A program made the position numbers and the translations under genes. Positions 36,501 to 45,510 of a DNA stretch of 54,615 nt are shown here, one piece after another (the stretch's first letter is position 1; every line of letters starts with the position of its first letter). The DNA comes from CAZAMT01 sp964486145. GTDB taxonomy: Bacteria > Bacteroidota > Bacteroidia > Bacteroidales > JAAAOM01. The stretch covers positions 1 through 54,615 of the forward strand of contig CAZAMT010000003.1 of assembly GCA_964486145.1 (NCBI GenBank). The letters run 5' to 3'. The notes beneath the pieces are model-generated. The model did not search any database and was not told where the DNA came from. It saw nothing but the letters and a program-made list of their open reading frames with translations.

Positions 36501-36573
36501 GCGAATGAGAATTAAAAATCTGGAAGAAGAAAACAGCCATTTAAAATCAGAAATTGAAAACTTACGATCATAA
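33547..36573 (+). CDS. Propeller-Y_Y_Y-TM-GAF-coiled-coil sensor without kinase or HTH output
   Basis: This 1008-residue protein has a signal peptide, then a periplasmic double beta-propeller of two-component-regulator repeats (~residues 25-540), with at least eight WIGT/WFGT-type repeats such as LWIGTNSGG and IWIGTESGGLN. A Y_Y_Y domain follows (~560-665), then one transmembrane helix (~674-696), a coiled coil (~700-745), a cytoplasmic GAF domain (~765-900) and a final charged coiled coil to residue 1008. In related Bacteroidota sensors this propeller module precedes a histidine kinase and often an AraC regulator. Here no H-box, ATPase, receiver, GGDEF or PP2C domain exists, and the stop is followed directly by a terminator of the opposite gene. 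It probably passes its signal to a separate partner. Confidence 0.88.
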   Translation: MIKKTLLILINLISFLIHAQDNQYIFEHLTSDNGLSRNSVSSIMQDKYGFMWFGTWNGLNKYNGYDFKVYKSDLKDSSSISNNRINHIFKDSTGALWIETIDGLYNRYNYRTDNFTRFAEDKIPAGILDNFMVVNEVQESPTVKWSFNRDHLERKNLRSGYTQIFTHDPFHSEGLNDDFITSIYLDNTNVLWIGTNSGGINKINLNQKKFYNIRSHPLKENTLQNNIVREITEDSYGNLWIGTRDQGLCKMNMKTGQCTRYMANSENSGLTNNRIREIFNDTEGNIWIGTSGNSPLLKYNKKTDAFRAFEGGDTENDAPKGTIYSIYEDDFGYLWIGSFDGLAIFNKRTEKFAKFHHDPIDNATLSHNYVRIIEEDDSGNIWIGTESGGLNKVIKEGFNPDSVGKITFQRFLHDPDNYKSLSDNRVYSICTDNNGALWVGTAMGLDKFNSETETFTHYNQKDGLGDDMIYGILKDRHNNLWISHDNGISKFSPDSSEIVFTNYHKSDGLQGNEFSEDAYYQSPDGKMYFGGLNGLTYFYPDSIKSNAQQPRVLITNLKILNESVKPGEKIKGEVVLQKPIYETSELNLSYQHRTITFEFAALHYADPERNRYRYKLIGFDDEWNNTDADRRYATYSNLVKKQYTFLLKGANSDGVWNDNPVKVVLNIAPPFWRTPYFYVAIVLLIGLLTYGLIKLRESKLKKDKRALQEKIKKSQEEVDRQQEEIIMQKNEIKLRQKDEKDLRWLNEGLAKFSDIISENKQDLKSLSQAFLSNLVKFVDADQGSLFLLNDDDENNQFLELTASYASSKEKLKETKVEIGEGQVGTCFVEGKHIELKNLPEGYTKITSGLGEKSPKYLMLFPLRLDENILGVVEFASFKKIKGIKVVFLEKICATVTSVFATEKANQRALKMYDESVIQAEELKTKEEELRQNLEEMQATQEELQRTNKEAQKNMKELETAKKESEEREQELIEMAEQQAAAEEELRMRIKNLEEENSHLKSEIENLRS

Positions 36574-36601
36574 AAAAACCATACCTGCATTGCAGATATG
36601 G
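36572..36601 (-). terminator. Rho-independent terminator of the thioredoxin-like gene
   Basis: CCATACCTGC-ATT-GCAG-A-TATGG (36579-36601) forms a stem with one internal mismatch. On the minus strand it is followed by seven T at 36578-36572, so it should end transcripts of the leftward thioredoxin-like gene whose stop is 25 nt upstream. The T-run overlaps the stop of the rightward sensor gene. Confidence 0.65.
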
Positions 36602-36625
36602 CCCTGTATTTCAAGAATATAATAT

Positions 36626-37159
36626 TTAATTTGTCAGGGGGGAGTTGTATGAGGCCTGGAAATCTTCCCACGATGTGGTTTTGTATTTATCTCCGCCAAT
36701 AAAATTAATAATTTCATCAAATGGTTTGGCCTTCACATAACCCTGTAACGGATAAATAACATTAACATCTTCATCGAGAAACACAACCGAAGGAAAACTC
36801 ATTTTTCCATTCAACAACACTGCTGCCAACTCGTGGTATCCTCGCCTGCCCTGCGAAACATAATTGTAAACCTGTCCGTTAAAATTCACGGCTGATTCCT
36901 GCTCAGCGTTAAATTTTACCGGGTAAAAATTATCATTCACATAGGATGCAACCACGGGATTACTGAACGTGTTATTGTCCATTACCTTACACCAACTGCA
37001 CCAGTCGGTATAAACATCAACCATTATCTTTTTGGGATTTTCATTATTTTTCTCAACGGCCTCTTCAAAAGATAACCAGTTTATTTCCTGTCCTGCCGAC
37101 CCCAAATATAATCCTGCTAACAAAATACTTATAATAACAAACTTTTTCATGATATTCAT
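36626..37159 (-). CDS. Exported thioredoxin-fold protein
   Basis: This 177-residue protein has a signal peptide (MKKFVIISILLAGLYLGSAG) and a thioredoxin-like domain with redox pair DWCSWC (two Cys around residues 54 and 57) and a cis-Pro equivalent in KMSFPSVVFLDE. It resembles the DUF255-like/thioredoxin_7 group rather than classical TrxA, and probably acts on periplasmic protein thiols. ATG 37159 gives three extra residues ahead of MKKF; ATG 37150 is equally plausible. It is transcribed alone toward the terminator at 36.58 kb. Confidence 0.85.
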   Translation of the reverse strand: MNIMKKFVIISILLAGLYLGSAGQEINWLSFEEAVEKNNENPKKIMVDVYTDWCSWCKVMDNNTFSNPVVASYVNDNFYPVKFNAEQESAVNFNGQVYNYVSQGRRGYHELAAVLLNGKMSFPSVVFLDEDVNVIYPLQGYVKAKPFDEIINFIGGDKYKTTSWEDFQASYNSPLTN

Positions 37160-37309
37160 CTATTTAAATATATACATAAATTTACGGCAATTTACTTTAT
37201 TAGTTCGTTATTTACCCCAAAATCCTTACAAAATCTTGTTAATTATTTGTTAAATTGAATGCCGGTTTATCTCGTTTATTGTTGCTACATTCGCAGAAAC
37301 ATTTCAATT

Positions 37310-38773
37310 ATGAAAGAAAAAATATTGCAATTATCTCCTTCCATTCTTTGGAAATATTTCTATGATTTAACGAGGATCCCCCGGCCATCGAAAAAAGAAG
37401 CACAAGTTGTTGATTATATAAAGTCAGCAGGAGAAAAACTCGGTTTATCAACCCATGTTGATGAAATTGGAAACATTATTATTAAAAAACCGGCTACACC
37501 GGGAAATGAGAATAAAAAAGGGGTCGTTTTGCAAGCACATGTTGACATGGTGCCGCAAAAAAACAGCGATACCAATCACGATTTTGAGAAAGATCCTATC
37601 TCCCTTCAAATGGAAGGAGACTGGATTACAGCCGACAAAACCACGCTGGGTGCTGATAATGGAATCGGCGTTGCTGCTATGCTGGCTGTGCTTGAGTCCC
37701 AAGATCTCGAACATGGACCGGTTGAGGCTCTTTTCACCGTTGACGAAGAAACAGGAATGAGCGGTGCATTTGCTTTAAAACCGGGATTGTTAGATGGAGA
37801 TATCCTGCTAAATCTCGACTCCGAAGACGAAGGTGAATTATTTGTAGGTTGTGCCGGCGGAATGGATGCTGCCGTTAGTATGAATTATAATCCCGGGAAC
37901 CTGCCGGAAGATGCTGTTGTTTATAACATTGTTGTTAAAGGACTTAAAGGAGGGCATTCCGGACTGGATATTCATCTTGGAAGAGGCAATGCAAATAAAC
38001 TGATGGCAAGGTTAGTAAAACCTCTGCTTGAAGAGGATTTTGCACAACTTTGTAAGTTCAGTGGCGGTACCCTGAGAAATGCTATCCCAAGGGAATCATT
38101 TGCAACTGTTGCAATCAAGGCGTCCTATGAGGAACGTTTTCAGCAATTGGTGAAAGAGGAATCCAACAACATAAAGTCTGAATTTAATCTGAAAGAGACC
38201 GATCTCTCCATTGCAGTGCAACCCGCTGTGGAAGATGGCATAAAATGTGCAGATGCAAATTTCTCAAATACATTTGTAAATTTAATCTATGCCTGCCCGA
38301 ACGGAGTTATCCGCATGAGTGATAGCATGCCAGGTGTTGTTGAAACATCTAACAATTTAGCCATTGCATCGCTTGATAACGGAACCGCTGAAATACTTTG
38401 TCTGCTCAGAAGTTCATCGGATTCAGCTAAAAATGACCTTGCAAGAACCCTGGATAGTATCTTTCAATTGGCTAATGAGAATATAACGTTCAGCGGGGAA
38501 TACCCGGGATGGCAACCAAATCCCGATTCCAAAATACAACAGGTAATGGTTGAGATTTATAAAAATTCATACAATACCGAACCTGCAATAAAAGCTATTC
38601 ATGCTGGTTTGGAATGTGGTATTCTGGGTGCAACCTATCCGCGTTGGGACATGATTTCGTTTGGCCCAACCATTCGCTTTCCGCACTCACCGGATGAAAA
38701 AGTGCTTGTCCCCTCGGTTAAAAAATTCTGGCATTTACTGGTTGATACACTTAAAAATGTTCCGGCAAAGTAG
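37310..38773 (+). CDS. pepD: Beta-Ala-His/aminoacyl-histidine dipeptidase (M20 family)
   Basis: This 487-residue metallopeptidase resembles PepD (peptidase D, family M20C), which hydrolyses Xaa-His and other dipeptides. Zinc-binding motifs are seen as LQAHVDMVPQ, LGADNGIGVAA, DEETGMSGA and the C-terminal HAGLECG. I chose the ATG at 37310 (MKEKILQLSPS) because it matches usual PepD length; the frame extends to 37259 but the added 17 residues look unlike the family. The gene stands alone between the thioredoxin-like gene and metF. Confidence 0.93.
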   Translation: MKEKILQLSPSILWKYFYDLTRIPRPSKKEAQVVDYIKSAGEKLGLSTHVDEIGNIIIKKPATPGNENKKGVVLQAHVDMVPQKNSDTNHDFEKDPISLQMEGDWITADKTTLGADNGIGVAAMLAVLESQDLEHGPVEALFTVDEETGMSGAFALKPGLLDGDILLNLDSEDEGELFVGCAGGMDAAVSMNYNPGNLPEDAVVYNIVVKGLKGGHSGLDIHLGRGNANKLMARLVKPLLEEDFAQLCKFSGGTLRNAIPRESFATVAIKASYEERFQQLVKEESNNIKSEFNLKETDLSIAVQPAVEDGIKCADANFSNTFVNLIYACPNGVIRMSDSMPGVVETSNNLAIASLDNGTAEILCLLRSSSDSAKNDLARTLDSIFQLANENITFSGEYPGWQPNPDSKIQQVMVEIYKNSYNTEPAIKAIHAGLECGILGATYPRWDMISFGPTIRFPHSPDEKVLVPSVKKFWHLLVDTLKNVPAK

Positions 38774-38803
38774 CACAGGCCATGATGAAAAATGGCAACG
38801 CTC

Positions 38804-39667
38804 CTATTTATTGATTTCTTCAAAAATTTCTACGGTTGCCCGTGACTTGTTCAGGGTATAAAAATGAATTCCCGGCGCTCCCTGCTTCAGAAGTTCATTG
38901 CATTGCCGGATGGTGAAATCAATACCAACCTGGTACACCTTTTTTGGATCATTCCTGTAGGTTTCCATTTTTTCTTTAAGATCAGGTGGAATTTCAGTAC
39001 CGGTCATATCCACAAAACGATTAATCTGGCGGTAACTGGTTAAAGGTATTATTCCGGGAATAATGCGCACGTTAATACCTGCTTGTTTGGCTTTTTCAAC
39101 AAATAAAAAATAGCGTTCATTGATAAAAAACAACTGTGTTACTAAAAACTCAGCGCCCGCATCAACCTTGCGTTTAAGGTTTTGAATATCGTCTTCCGGT
39201 GAAGCAGCCTCCGGATGGATTTCCGGATAAGCCCCACCCCCGATGCATACATCGTACTGCTGACCAACAAAATCGATAAGTTCACTGGCATAAGCAAACC
39301 CATCGGGCAGAGCTTTAAAAGATCCATGTCCTTTCGGTGGATCACCCCGGAGCAACATGTAATTTTCAATGCCTCTATCATACAACTCCCGAATATCCTG
39401 TCTGACCTTTTCCCTGCTGGCATTTACACAAGTGTAGTGCGCCATGCAGGTAACTCCAATCTTGTTTTGCAGATAATCAACAAGGTCGAAGGTGCGGTGC
39501 TGACTGGATCCCCCGGCGCCATAAGTTACAGTCATAAACGATGGCGATAATTTAAGTAACTGGCCAACATTTATTCCGAAATCAACTGCTGCAATTTCAT
39601 CTTTTGGCGGAAAAAACTCAAATGAAAATGTTTTTTCCTGTGTTTTAAATATGTCCGTAATCTTCAT
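38804..39667 (-). CDS. metF: Methylenetetrahydrofolate reductase
   Basis: This 287-residue TIM-barrel flavoprotein reduces 5,10-methylene-THF to 5-methyl-THF, the methyl donor for MetH. The catalytic Glu17 is in FSFEFFPPK, the FAD-contacting TVTYGAGGSS and LLRGDPPKG (with the conserved Asp) are intact, and QLFFINERYF matches the family. It lies 63 nt downstream of metH on the same strand, so the two probably share a transcript, and its end faces pepD. Confidence 0.95.
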   Translation of the reverse strand: MKITDIFKTQEKTFSFEFFPPKDEIAAVDFGINVGQLLKLSPSFMTVTYGAGGSSQHRTFDLVDYLQNKIGVTCMAHYTCVNASREKVRQDIRELYDRGIENYMLLRGDPPKGHGSFKALPDGFAYASELIDFVGQQYDVCIGGGAYPEIHPEAASPEDDIQNLKRKVDAGAEFLVTQLFFINERYFLFVEKAKQAGINVRIIPGIIPLTSYRQINRFVDMTGTEIPPDLKEKMETYRNDPKKVYQVGIDFTIRQCNELLKQGAPGIHFYTLNKSRATVEIFEEINK

Positions 39668-39730
39668 AAGGTGACAAAAATCAGTTTATCAGGAAGCAAA
39701 GAAAGAAATTTAACGAATGAATTAAAAATA

Positions 39731-42700
39731 TCAACTGTAATTCAGATTAGAAGCTATCCATTTTTCCACCTGTTTTTTACTTACCTGTTTTCGACTCGCG
39801 TAATCGGTCACCTGGTCTTCCGAAATTTTGCCAACAAAAAAGTAACTTGATTGCGGATGTGCAAAAAACAGTCCGCTTACCGATGCAGCCGGAAACATGC
39901 TGTAACTCTCGGTCAGTTTAATACCAGTGTGTTTTTCAGCGTCCAGTATTTTCCACAATGTTTCTTTTTCGGAATGGTCAGGACATGCTGGATATCCGTG
40001 TGCAGGACGAATGCCCTGGTATTTTTCAAGTAACATATCTTCCAGCGAAAGGTTTTCATCAGGTGCATATCCCCAATATTGTCTCCTTACCTTCGTATGA
40101 ATCAATTCTGTAAATGCTTCTGCCAGCCTGTCAGCCAGTGCCTTTATCATTATACTGCTGTAGTCATCGTGGTCGGCTTCAAATTCCTTGAGATAATGGT
40201 CGATGCCCAAACCTGCAGTTACAGCAAATCCGCCAATATAATCAATTTTACCGCTTTCTTTGGGAGCAATGAAATCCGATAAACATAAATTTGGTGTGCC
40301 CCGGGATTTCTCAACCTGGTTTCTTAAGTTTTTAAAAACAGCAACGGTTTCACTTCGGTTCTCGTCGCTGTACACTTCCAGATCGTCACCCACTGAATTA
40401 GCAGGATAAAAACCAATAACCCCAGTGGCTTTCATCATACCATCGGCAATGATACGGTCAAGCATTGCATTGGCATCCTCCAGCAATTTTCGGGCTTCTT
40501 TTCCTTGTTTCGGATCATTAAGTATATCCGGCCATTTGCCTTTCAACTGCCAAACAATGAAAAAGAATATCCAGCTTATGTATTCCCTGATTTCCGTCAA
40601 CGGATAGTCTTTAAATACCTTTAATCCGGTAAATGAGGGTTTGTAAACCGGTGAATTATTCCAGTCAATCTTTAATTTGTTGGCACGTGCTTTTCCCAGA
40701 TCAATATATTTCACTTTTGACTGGGCTCCCGCGTACGAATCCCTCAACTGGGTATATTCCAATTTTATGTCGTTGATAAAATTCTGTGCCTGATCTTTGG
40801 ATAACAGCCGGCTGACAACCCCAACACTTTTAGAAGCATCTTTTACGTGAATCACCGCATTGTTGTAATTTGGTTCAATTTTCACCGCGGTATGAATTTT
40901 CGAGGTTGTGGCTCCTCCAATCAGCAGTGGTTTGTTAAAGTTTCGTTTTTTCATTTCGCGGGCTACCTCCACCATTTCTTCCAATGAAGGTGTTATCAAA
41001 CCGCTTAGCCCGATGATATCGACCTTGTGATTAATCGCTTCAGCAAGAATTTTTTCAGTGGGTACCATTACCCCAAGGTCTATAACATCATAATTATTAC
41101 ACGACAGTACCACCCCGACAATGTTTTTCCCAATATCATGCACATCGCCTTTTACGGTAGCAAGCAATATTTTACCATTCGGGGAGCTATCATCGGCAAG
41201 TAACTTTTCTTCTTCAATAAACGGAAGCAACACAGCCACTGCTTTTTTCATTACCCGTGCACTTTTTACTACCTGGGGTAAAAACATTTTTCCGGAACCA
41301 AACAAATCACCGACAATGTTCATTCCGTCCATCAAAGGGCCTTCAATCACATCCAGTGCCCTGTCATACTGGTTTTTTGCTTCCATTATATCCAATTCGA
41401 TGTAAGCATCTATTCCTTTCACAAGGGAATGGGATATCCGCTCCTGAACAGTCCCTTCCCTCCATTCATCTTTTTTTACCACTTTTTGTGTATCATCCGA
41501 TTTTACGCTTTCAGCAAAATCAATTAACCTCTCCGTGGCATCCTCTCTTCTATTAAATATTACATCTTCAACCCTTTCAAGAAGGTCCTTCGGGATGTTA
41601 TCATAAACTTCCAGCATAGACGGATTGACAATTCCCATATCCATACCTGCCTGTGCGGCATGATACAAAAATGATGAATGCATAGCTTCCCGCACTACGT
41701 TATTTCCGCGAAACGAAAATGAAAGGTTACTCACCCCTCCGCTTACCTTGGCATTGGGCAGATTTTTTTTAATCCACCGGGTGGCTTCAATAAAATCCAC
41801 GGCATAGTTGTTGTGCTCCTCGATTCCTGTAGCAATTGCAAGGATATTCGGATCAAAAATGATATCCTGAGACGGGAATTGTATTTTTTTAGTTAAGAGG
41901 TTATATGCCCTTTCACATATTTCTATTTTTCTTGCAAATGAATCTGCCTGTCCCTTTTCATCAAAAGCCATCACCACAACTGCAGCACCGAATTTCTTAA
42001 TCTTTGATGCCTGTTCTATGAATTTATCTTCCCCTTCTTTCAGACTGATTGAATTGACAATGGCTTTGCCCTGTACACACTTAAGACCGGCTTCAATAAC
42101 ATTCCATTTGGACGAATCTATCATGACCGGTAAACGAGATATATCAGGCTCAGATGCCATCATGTTTAAAAATCTCACCATTGCTTTTTCGGCATCAATC
42201 ATAGCATCATCCATGCATACATCAATTACCTGCGCACCTCCTTCCACCTGATTAAGAGCAACCGACAATGCTTCATCATATTTTTCCTCTTTAATAAGGC
42301 GGGCAAATTTTTTGGATCCGGCAACGTTTGTTCGTTCCCCAATGTTAACAAAATTACTTAACTTATTTACAGTCAGAGGTTCTAAACCACTTAAACGGGT
42401 TTCAACCTTCAATTTTGGTAATACGCGTTTTTGGCCTTGTGCTGCAATTTTCACAAACTCTTTGATATGATCAGGAGTAGTGCCGCAGCAACCACCAATG
42501 ACGTTTACTGCTCGATCGTTAACAAATTCAGCAAGTTGTCCGGCCATTACTTCCGGTGATTCATCGTACTCACCGAACTGATTCGGTAAACCTGCATTGG
42601 GATGCGTTGTTATATAAAATGGAGCTTTTTTTGATAATTCTTCTACATACGGTTTTAAATCGCGTGCACCCAATGAACAATTCAAGCCAATACTTAGTAA

Positions 42701-43414
42701 ATCAATGTGCGAAACAGAATTCAAAAATGCCTCCACGGTCTGCCCGGATAAAGTACGCCCGGATGCATCCGTGATTGTACCGGAAAGCATTACCGGCATT
42801 TTTATATTCCTTTCAGAAAGGATCTCCTCGATTGAATAAAGGGCTGCTTTTGCATTCAATGTATCAAAAACTGTTTCAACCATAAGCAACTCTGCCCCGC
42901 CATCAATCAATCCGTTAATTTGTTCAGCATAAGTCTCCTTTATATCATCAAATGATACTGCCCGGTATCCCGGATCATTTACATCGGGTGAAAGTGATGC
43001 AGTTTTATTGGTTGGCCCGATAGAACCGGCAACATACCTTGGCTTGTCGGGGGTCAAAGCTGTGAACTTATCAACAGATTTTCTCGCTATTTTTGCCGCG
43101 GCCAGGTTTAGATCATAGGCTATATGCTGCAGGTTGTAATCGGTAAGCGATATACGATTGGCATTAAATGTATTTGTTTCAATTATATCAGCGCCGGCAT
43201 CTAAGTATTTCTCATGAATTTCTTTAATGATATTTGGTTGTGTCAGGCATAAAAGATCATTGTTTCCCTTTTGATCATGCGAAAAATCCTCAAACCGCTC
43301 ACCCCTGTAATCTTCCTCGGTAAGGTTGTATTCCTGAATCATGGTACCCATGGCCCCATCGAGCACCAAAATGCGGTTTTCAAGTTCTTTTTTGATATCC
43401 GGTTTAACTATCAT
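39731..43414 (-). CDS. metH: Cobalamin-dependent methionine synthase
   Basis: This 1227-residue enzyme has all four MetH modules: the homocysteine domain (~1-330, zinc ligands in GLNCSLGA and GGCCGTTPDH), the pterin-binding domain (~340-620, NKLSNFVNIGERTNVAGS), the B12 domain (~650-880, DVHDIGKNIVGVVLSCN with the cobalt-ligating His) and the C-terminal AdoMet reactivation domain (~900-1227, RPAHGYPACPDH). It methylates homocysteine using 5-methyl-THF. It precedes metF. A good promoter lies just upstream, and no cobalamin or SAM riboswitch could be recognised in the 119-nt upstream gap. Confidence 0.97.
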   Translation of the reverse strand: MIVKPDIKKELENRILVLDGAMGTMIQEYNLTEEDYRGERFEDFSHDQKGNNDLLCLTQPNIIKEIHEKYLDAGADIIETNTFNANRISLTDYNLQHIAYDLNLAAAKIARKSVDKFTALTPDKPRYVAGSIGPTNKTASLSPDVNDPGYRAVSFDDIKETYAEQINGLIDGGAELLMVETVFDTLNAKAALYSIEEILSERNIKMPVMLSGTITDASGRTLSGQTVEAFLNSVSHIDLLSIGLNCSLGARDLKPYVEELSKKAPFYITTHPNAGLPNQFGEYDESPEVMAGQLAEFVNDRAVNVIGGCCGTTPDHIKEFVKIAAQGQKRVLPKLKVETRLSGLEPLTVNKLSNFVNIGERTNVAGSKKFARLIKEEKYDEALSVALNQVEGGAQVIDVCMDDAMIDAEKAMVRFLNMMASEPDISRLPVMIDSSKWNVIEAGLKCVQGKAIVNSISLKEGEDKFIEQASKIKKFGAAVVVMAFDEKGQADSFARKIEICERAYNLLTKKIQFPSQDIIFDPNILAIATGIEEHNNYAVDFIEATRWIKKNLPNAKVSGGVSNLSFSFRGNNVVREAMHSSFLYHAAQAGMDMGIVNPSMLEVYDNIPKDLLERVEDVIFNRREDATERLIDFAESVKSDDTQKVVKKDEWREGTVQERISHSLVKGIDAYIELDIMEAKNQYDRALDVIEGPLMDGMNIVGDLFGSGKMFLPQVVKSARVMKKAVAVLLPFIEEEKLLADDSSPNGKILLATVKGDVHDIGKNIVGVVLSCNNYDVIDLGVMVPTEKILAEAINHKVDIIGLSGLITPSLEEMVEVAREMKKRNFNKPLLIGGATTSKIHTAVKIEPNYNNAVIHVKDASKSVGVVSRLLSKDQAQNFINDIKLEYTQLRDSYAGAQSKVKYIDLGKARANKLKIDWNNSPVYKPSFTGLKVFKDYPLTEIREYISWIFFFIVWQLKGKWPDILNDPKQGKEARKLLEDANAMLDRIIADGMMKATGVIGFYPANSVGDDLEVYSDENRSETVAVFKNLRNQVEKSRGTPNLCLSDFIAPKESGKIDYIGGFAVTAGLGIDHYLKEFEADHDDYSSIMIKALADRLAEAFTELIHTKVRRQYWGYAPDENLSLEDMLLEKYQGIRPAHGYPACPDHSEKETLWKILDAEKHTGIKLTESYSMFPAASVSGLFFAHPQSSYFFVGKISEDQVTDYASRKQVSKKQVEKWIASNLNYS

Positions 43415-43435
43415 TCCTTAAAATATTAAACCGTG

Positions 43436-43466
43436 CAAAAGTACAGCTTAGATAGTTAAATCACAA
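43436..43466 (-). promoter_or_regulatory. Bacteroidota-type promoter for metH
   Basis: On the minus strand TTG (43464-43466) is followed after 20 nt by TACTTTTG (43436-43443), a full TAnnTTTG match, 22 nt before the metH ATG. The resulting leader would be very short, leaving no room for a riboswitch. Confidence 0.6.
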
Positions 43467-43533
43467 GTACCGGCTACCTAATAATAACCCGTTTCACTTG
43501 AATTCGACGATACTTAATGAAATAAAGCTCTTT

Positions 43534-45432
43534 TTATCCAAATATCTTTTGTATAACCTCTATGTTTTGATGGTTATGTATATTTTTACCCTCGCTCGTG
43601 TACATTGCCTGAATCCGTTCGTTATAAAATTCAGTAATTTTGGGCCTGACAATCTTCATTGTGCTGTTCATCATTTTGTTTTCTTCGGTAAAACCTTCAC
43701 GTACAATGGCAAATGACGAAGGCAACCAACGCTGAGGAAACATATTTTCAAAGCGTCCGCCTGGTCTGAACTGATCAAGCTCTTTGTTTAACAGATCCAG
43801 TACCTCTTTCTCAACAAGTTTCCCATCCAGGGGATATTTTTGGAACCAGCGATTTATTGCTTCCCGGTTAATTACAAATAGAGCGACTGTATATGGATTC
43901 TGATTATTAAACAACATGCACTGTTCAACAAATGGTGAAAATTCCATAATGGCTTCTTCAATGCTTTCGGGGCTGTATTTTTCACCGTCATCCGCGATGA
44001 GTAAGCTTTTAAACCTTCCAAGCACATACAGGAAACCATCTGCATCCAGGTAACCAAGATCTCCGGTATAAAGCCAACCGTCACGAATGGTATCGCTGGT
44101 AGCTTTTTCATTATTCCAGTATCCCTTCATTACGTTTTCTCCTTTAATAACAATTTCCCCCTTTTGACCAACAGGCAACTCATTTCCCTCCTCATCACAA
44201 ATTTTTAATTCCATGTTGGTAACAAGTTTGCCTGAAGAACCCATTTTATGATGTTTTATGGTATTTGAAGATATAACCGGAGAAGCTTCCGAAAGACCAT
44301 AACCCTGGTACATTGGTATACCGATAGCTGAGAAAAAACGCTGTATTTCAATATCAAGCAATGCCCCTCCACCAACAAAGAATTTGAGCCTTCCACCAAA
44401 ATTTTTACGTATTTTGCTAAAAATTAATTTATCGTAAATTGTATATACAGGCTTTAATAATTTACGGGAAGCCATTCCCTTGTCCCAGCCATTGCCATTA
44501 TATTTGTATGCTACAGCCAATGCTTTATTAAAAATTTTTTCTTTTCCTTTATCCCGAATTGCTTTTTCTATGTTTTTTTTAAAGTTCTTGGCCAACGCGG
44601 GCACGCTTAAAATAAAATGTGGTTTAATTTCTCTAATATTAACAGGAATATTTTTTAACGTTTCCAATGTGGAATTTCCCAACTCCACCGAAGCAATGCT
44701 GCCACCACCTTTTATCAATGGATAAATTCCAACAGTATGTGCAAATGCGTGATCCCATGGTAATATCAATAACGTTGTATAGTAGGAAGGTACGTCAAAC
44801 AAACTGAGTGATTGCTCCACATTTGCTGTATAATTGCGATGCGACAGTATAACCCCTTTCGGATCTGAAGTAGTGCCGGATGTATAGGAAATGGTAGCAT
44901 AATCATCTTCTTCAACCGATTCAATCCGCTTCTCATAAACGGCATAACTGGTTTCAAGGAAATCAATCCCAAGGTTCATTACCTGTTTGAAAGATATATC
45001 TTTTGGATGTTGCTTTTCATGGTTATCATCAAAGACAATGAACCTTTCCAGTTGTGGAAGTTCATTTTTTAACCGATCAATTTTTTTCAACTGCCGTGTG
45101 GAGACAATGATCATTCGTGCTCCTGAATGAACCAATCGGAATTTAACCTCATCCGCGTCAATTAATTTGACGGAAAGTGGCACATTGACGGCTCCGGCAT
45201 AAAGAATACCCAGTTCAGAAATAACCCAATTGCTGCATCCTTCTGATAACAGGGCAATCCTGTCACCCTTATGAATCCCCAGGCTGATGAGCCCGGCGGC
45301 AAACTTTTTTACCTGTCTGGCAGTTTCTTCATAAGTAAGTGAGGTGTATTTCCCTGATTGTTTCTCCAGGAGAAATGTATTACTGCCAAATTTATCGACA
45401 CTATCAGCAAAAAGCCTGTTTATTGTGCGCAT
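43534..45432 (-). CDS. AMP-forming long-chain acyl-CoA synthetase-like ligase
   Basis: This 632-residue protein is an ANL-superfamily adenylating enzyme. The AMP-binding P-loop reads TISYTSGTTSDPKG (~residues 180-193), the A5-type motif YQGYGLSEASPVIS is intact, and YTGDLGYLDADG and GRFKSLLIADDGEKYSPESIEE form the C-terminal hinge region. It resembles bacterial long-chain fatty-acyl-CoA synthetases, which activate fatty acids at the membrane. The specificity cannot be read. It precedes metH by 119 nt, but metH has its own promoter candidate. A TATTTTTG box lies at 45458-45465 (minus), about 25 nt upstream of the ATG. Confidence 0.9.
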   Translation of the reverse strand: MRTINRLFADSVDKFGSNTFLLEKQSGKYTSLTYEETARQVKKFAAGLISLGIHKGDRIALLSEGCSNWVISELGILYAGAVNVPLSVKLIDADEVKFRLVHSGARMIIVSTRQLKKIDRLKNELPQLERFIVFDDNHEKQHPKDISFKQVMNLGIDFLETSYAVYEKRIESVEEDDYATISYTSGTTSDPKGVILSHRNYTANVEQSLSLFDVPSYYTTLLILPWDHAFAHTVGIYPLIKGGGSIASVELGNSTLETLKNIPVNIREIKPHFILSVPALAKNFKKNIEKAIRDKGKEKIFNKALAVAYKYNGNGWDKGMASRKLLKPVYTIYDKLIFSKIRKNFGGRLKFFVGGGALLDIEIQRFFSAIGIPMYQGYGLSEASPVISSNTIKHHKMGSSGKLVTNMELKICDEEGNELPVGQKGEIVIKGENVMKGYWNNEKATSDTIRDGWLYTGDLGYLDADGFLYVLGRFKSLLIADDGEKYSPESIEEAIMEFSPFVEQCMLFNNQNPYTVALFVINREAINRWFQKYPLDGKLVEKEVLDLLNKELDQFRPGGRFENMFPQRWLPSSFAIVREGFTEENKMMNSTMKIVRPKITEFYNERIQAMYTSEGKNIHNHQNIEVIQKIFG

Positions 45433-45457
45433 AGCATACCTGTTTTAGTTAAACAGT

Positions 45458-45465
45458 CAAAAATA
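45458..45465 (-). promoter_or_regulatory. Candidate -7 box for the acyl-CoA ligase gene
   Basis: On the minus strand this is TATTTTTG, 26 nt before the ATG. No TTG lies at the 20-nt spacing, so the -33 element is weak. Confidence 0.38.
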
Positions 45466-45510
45466 ATGATTTTTTCCTTGTCATAATAATTTGCCAGATC
45501 AATGCTGAAA

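Noticed and set aside
36574..36625. Lost kinase domain downstream of the propeller-GAF sensor through a frameshift
   Set aside because: Only a terminator and the end of an opposite-strand gene follow, leaving no room for a missing domain.
38770..38803. Hairpin GCCAT/ATGGC between pepD and metF
   Set aside because: The stem is only 5 bp with an 8-nt loop and no U-tract, so it is not convincing as a terminator.
43415..43533. Possible cobalamin or SAM riboswitch ahead of metH
   Set aside because: The promoter candidate lies 22 nt from the ATG, and I recognise no conserved riboswitch core or switching stems in this short gap.
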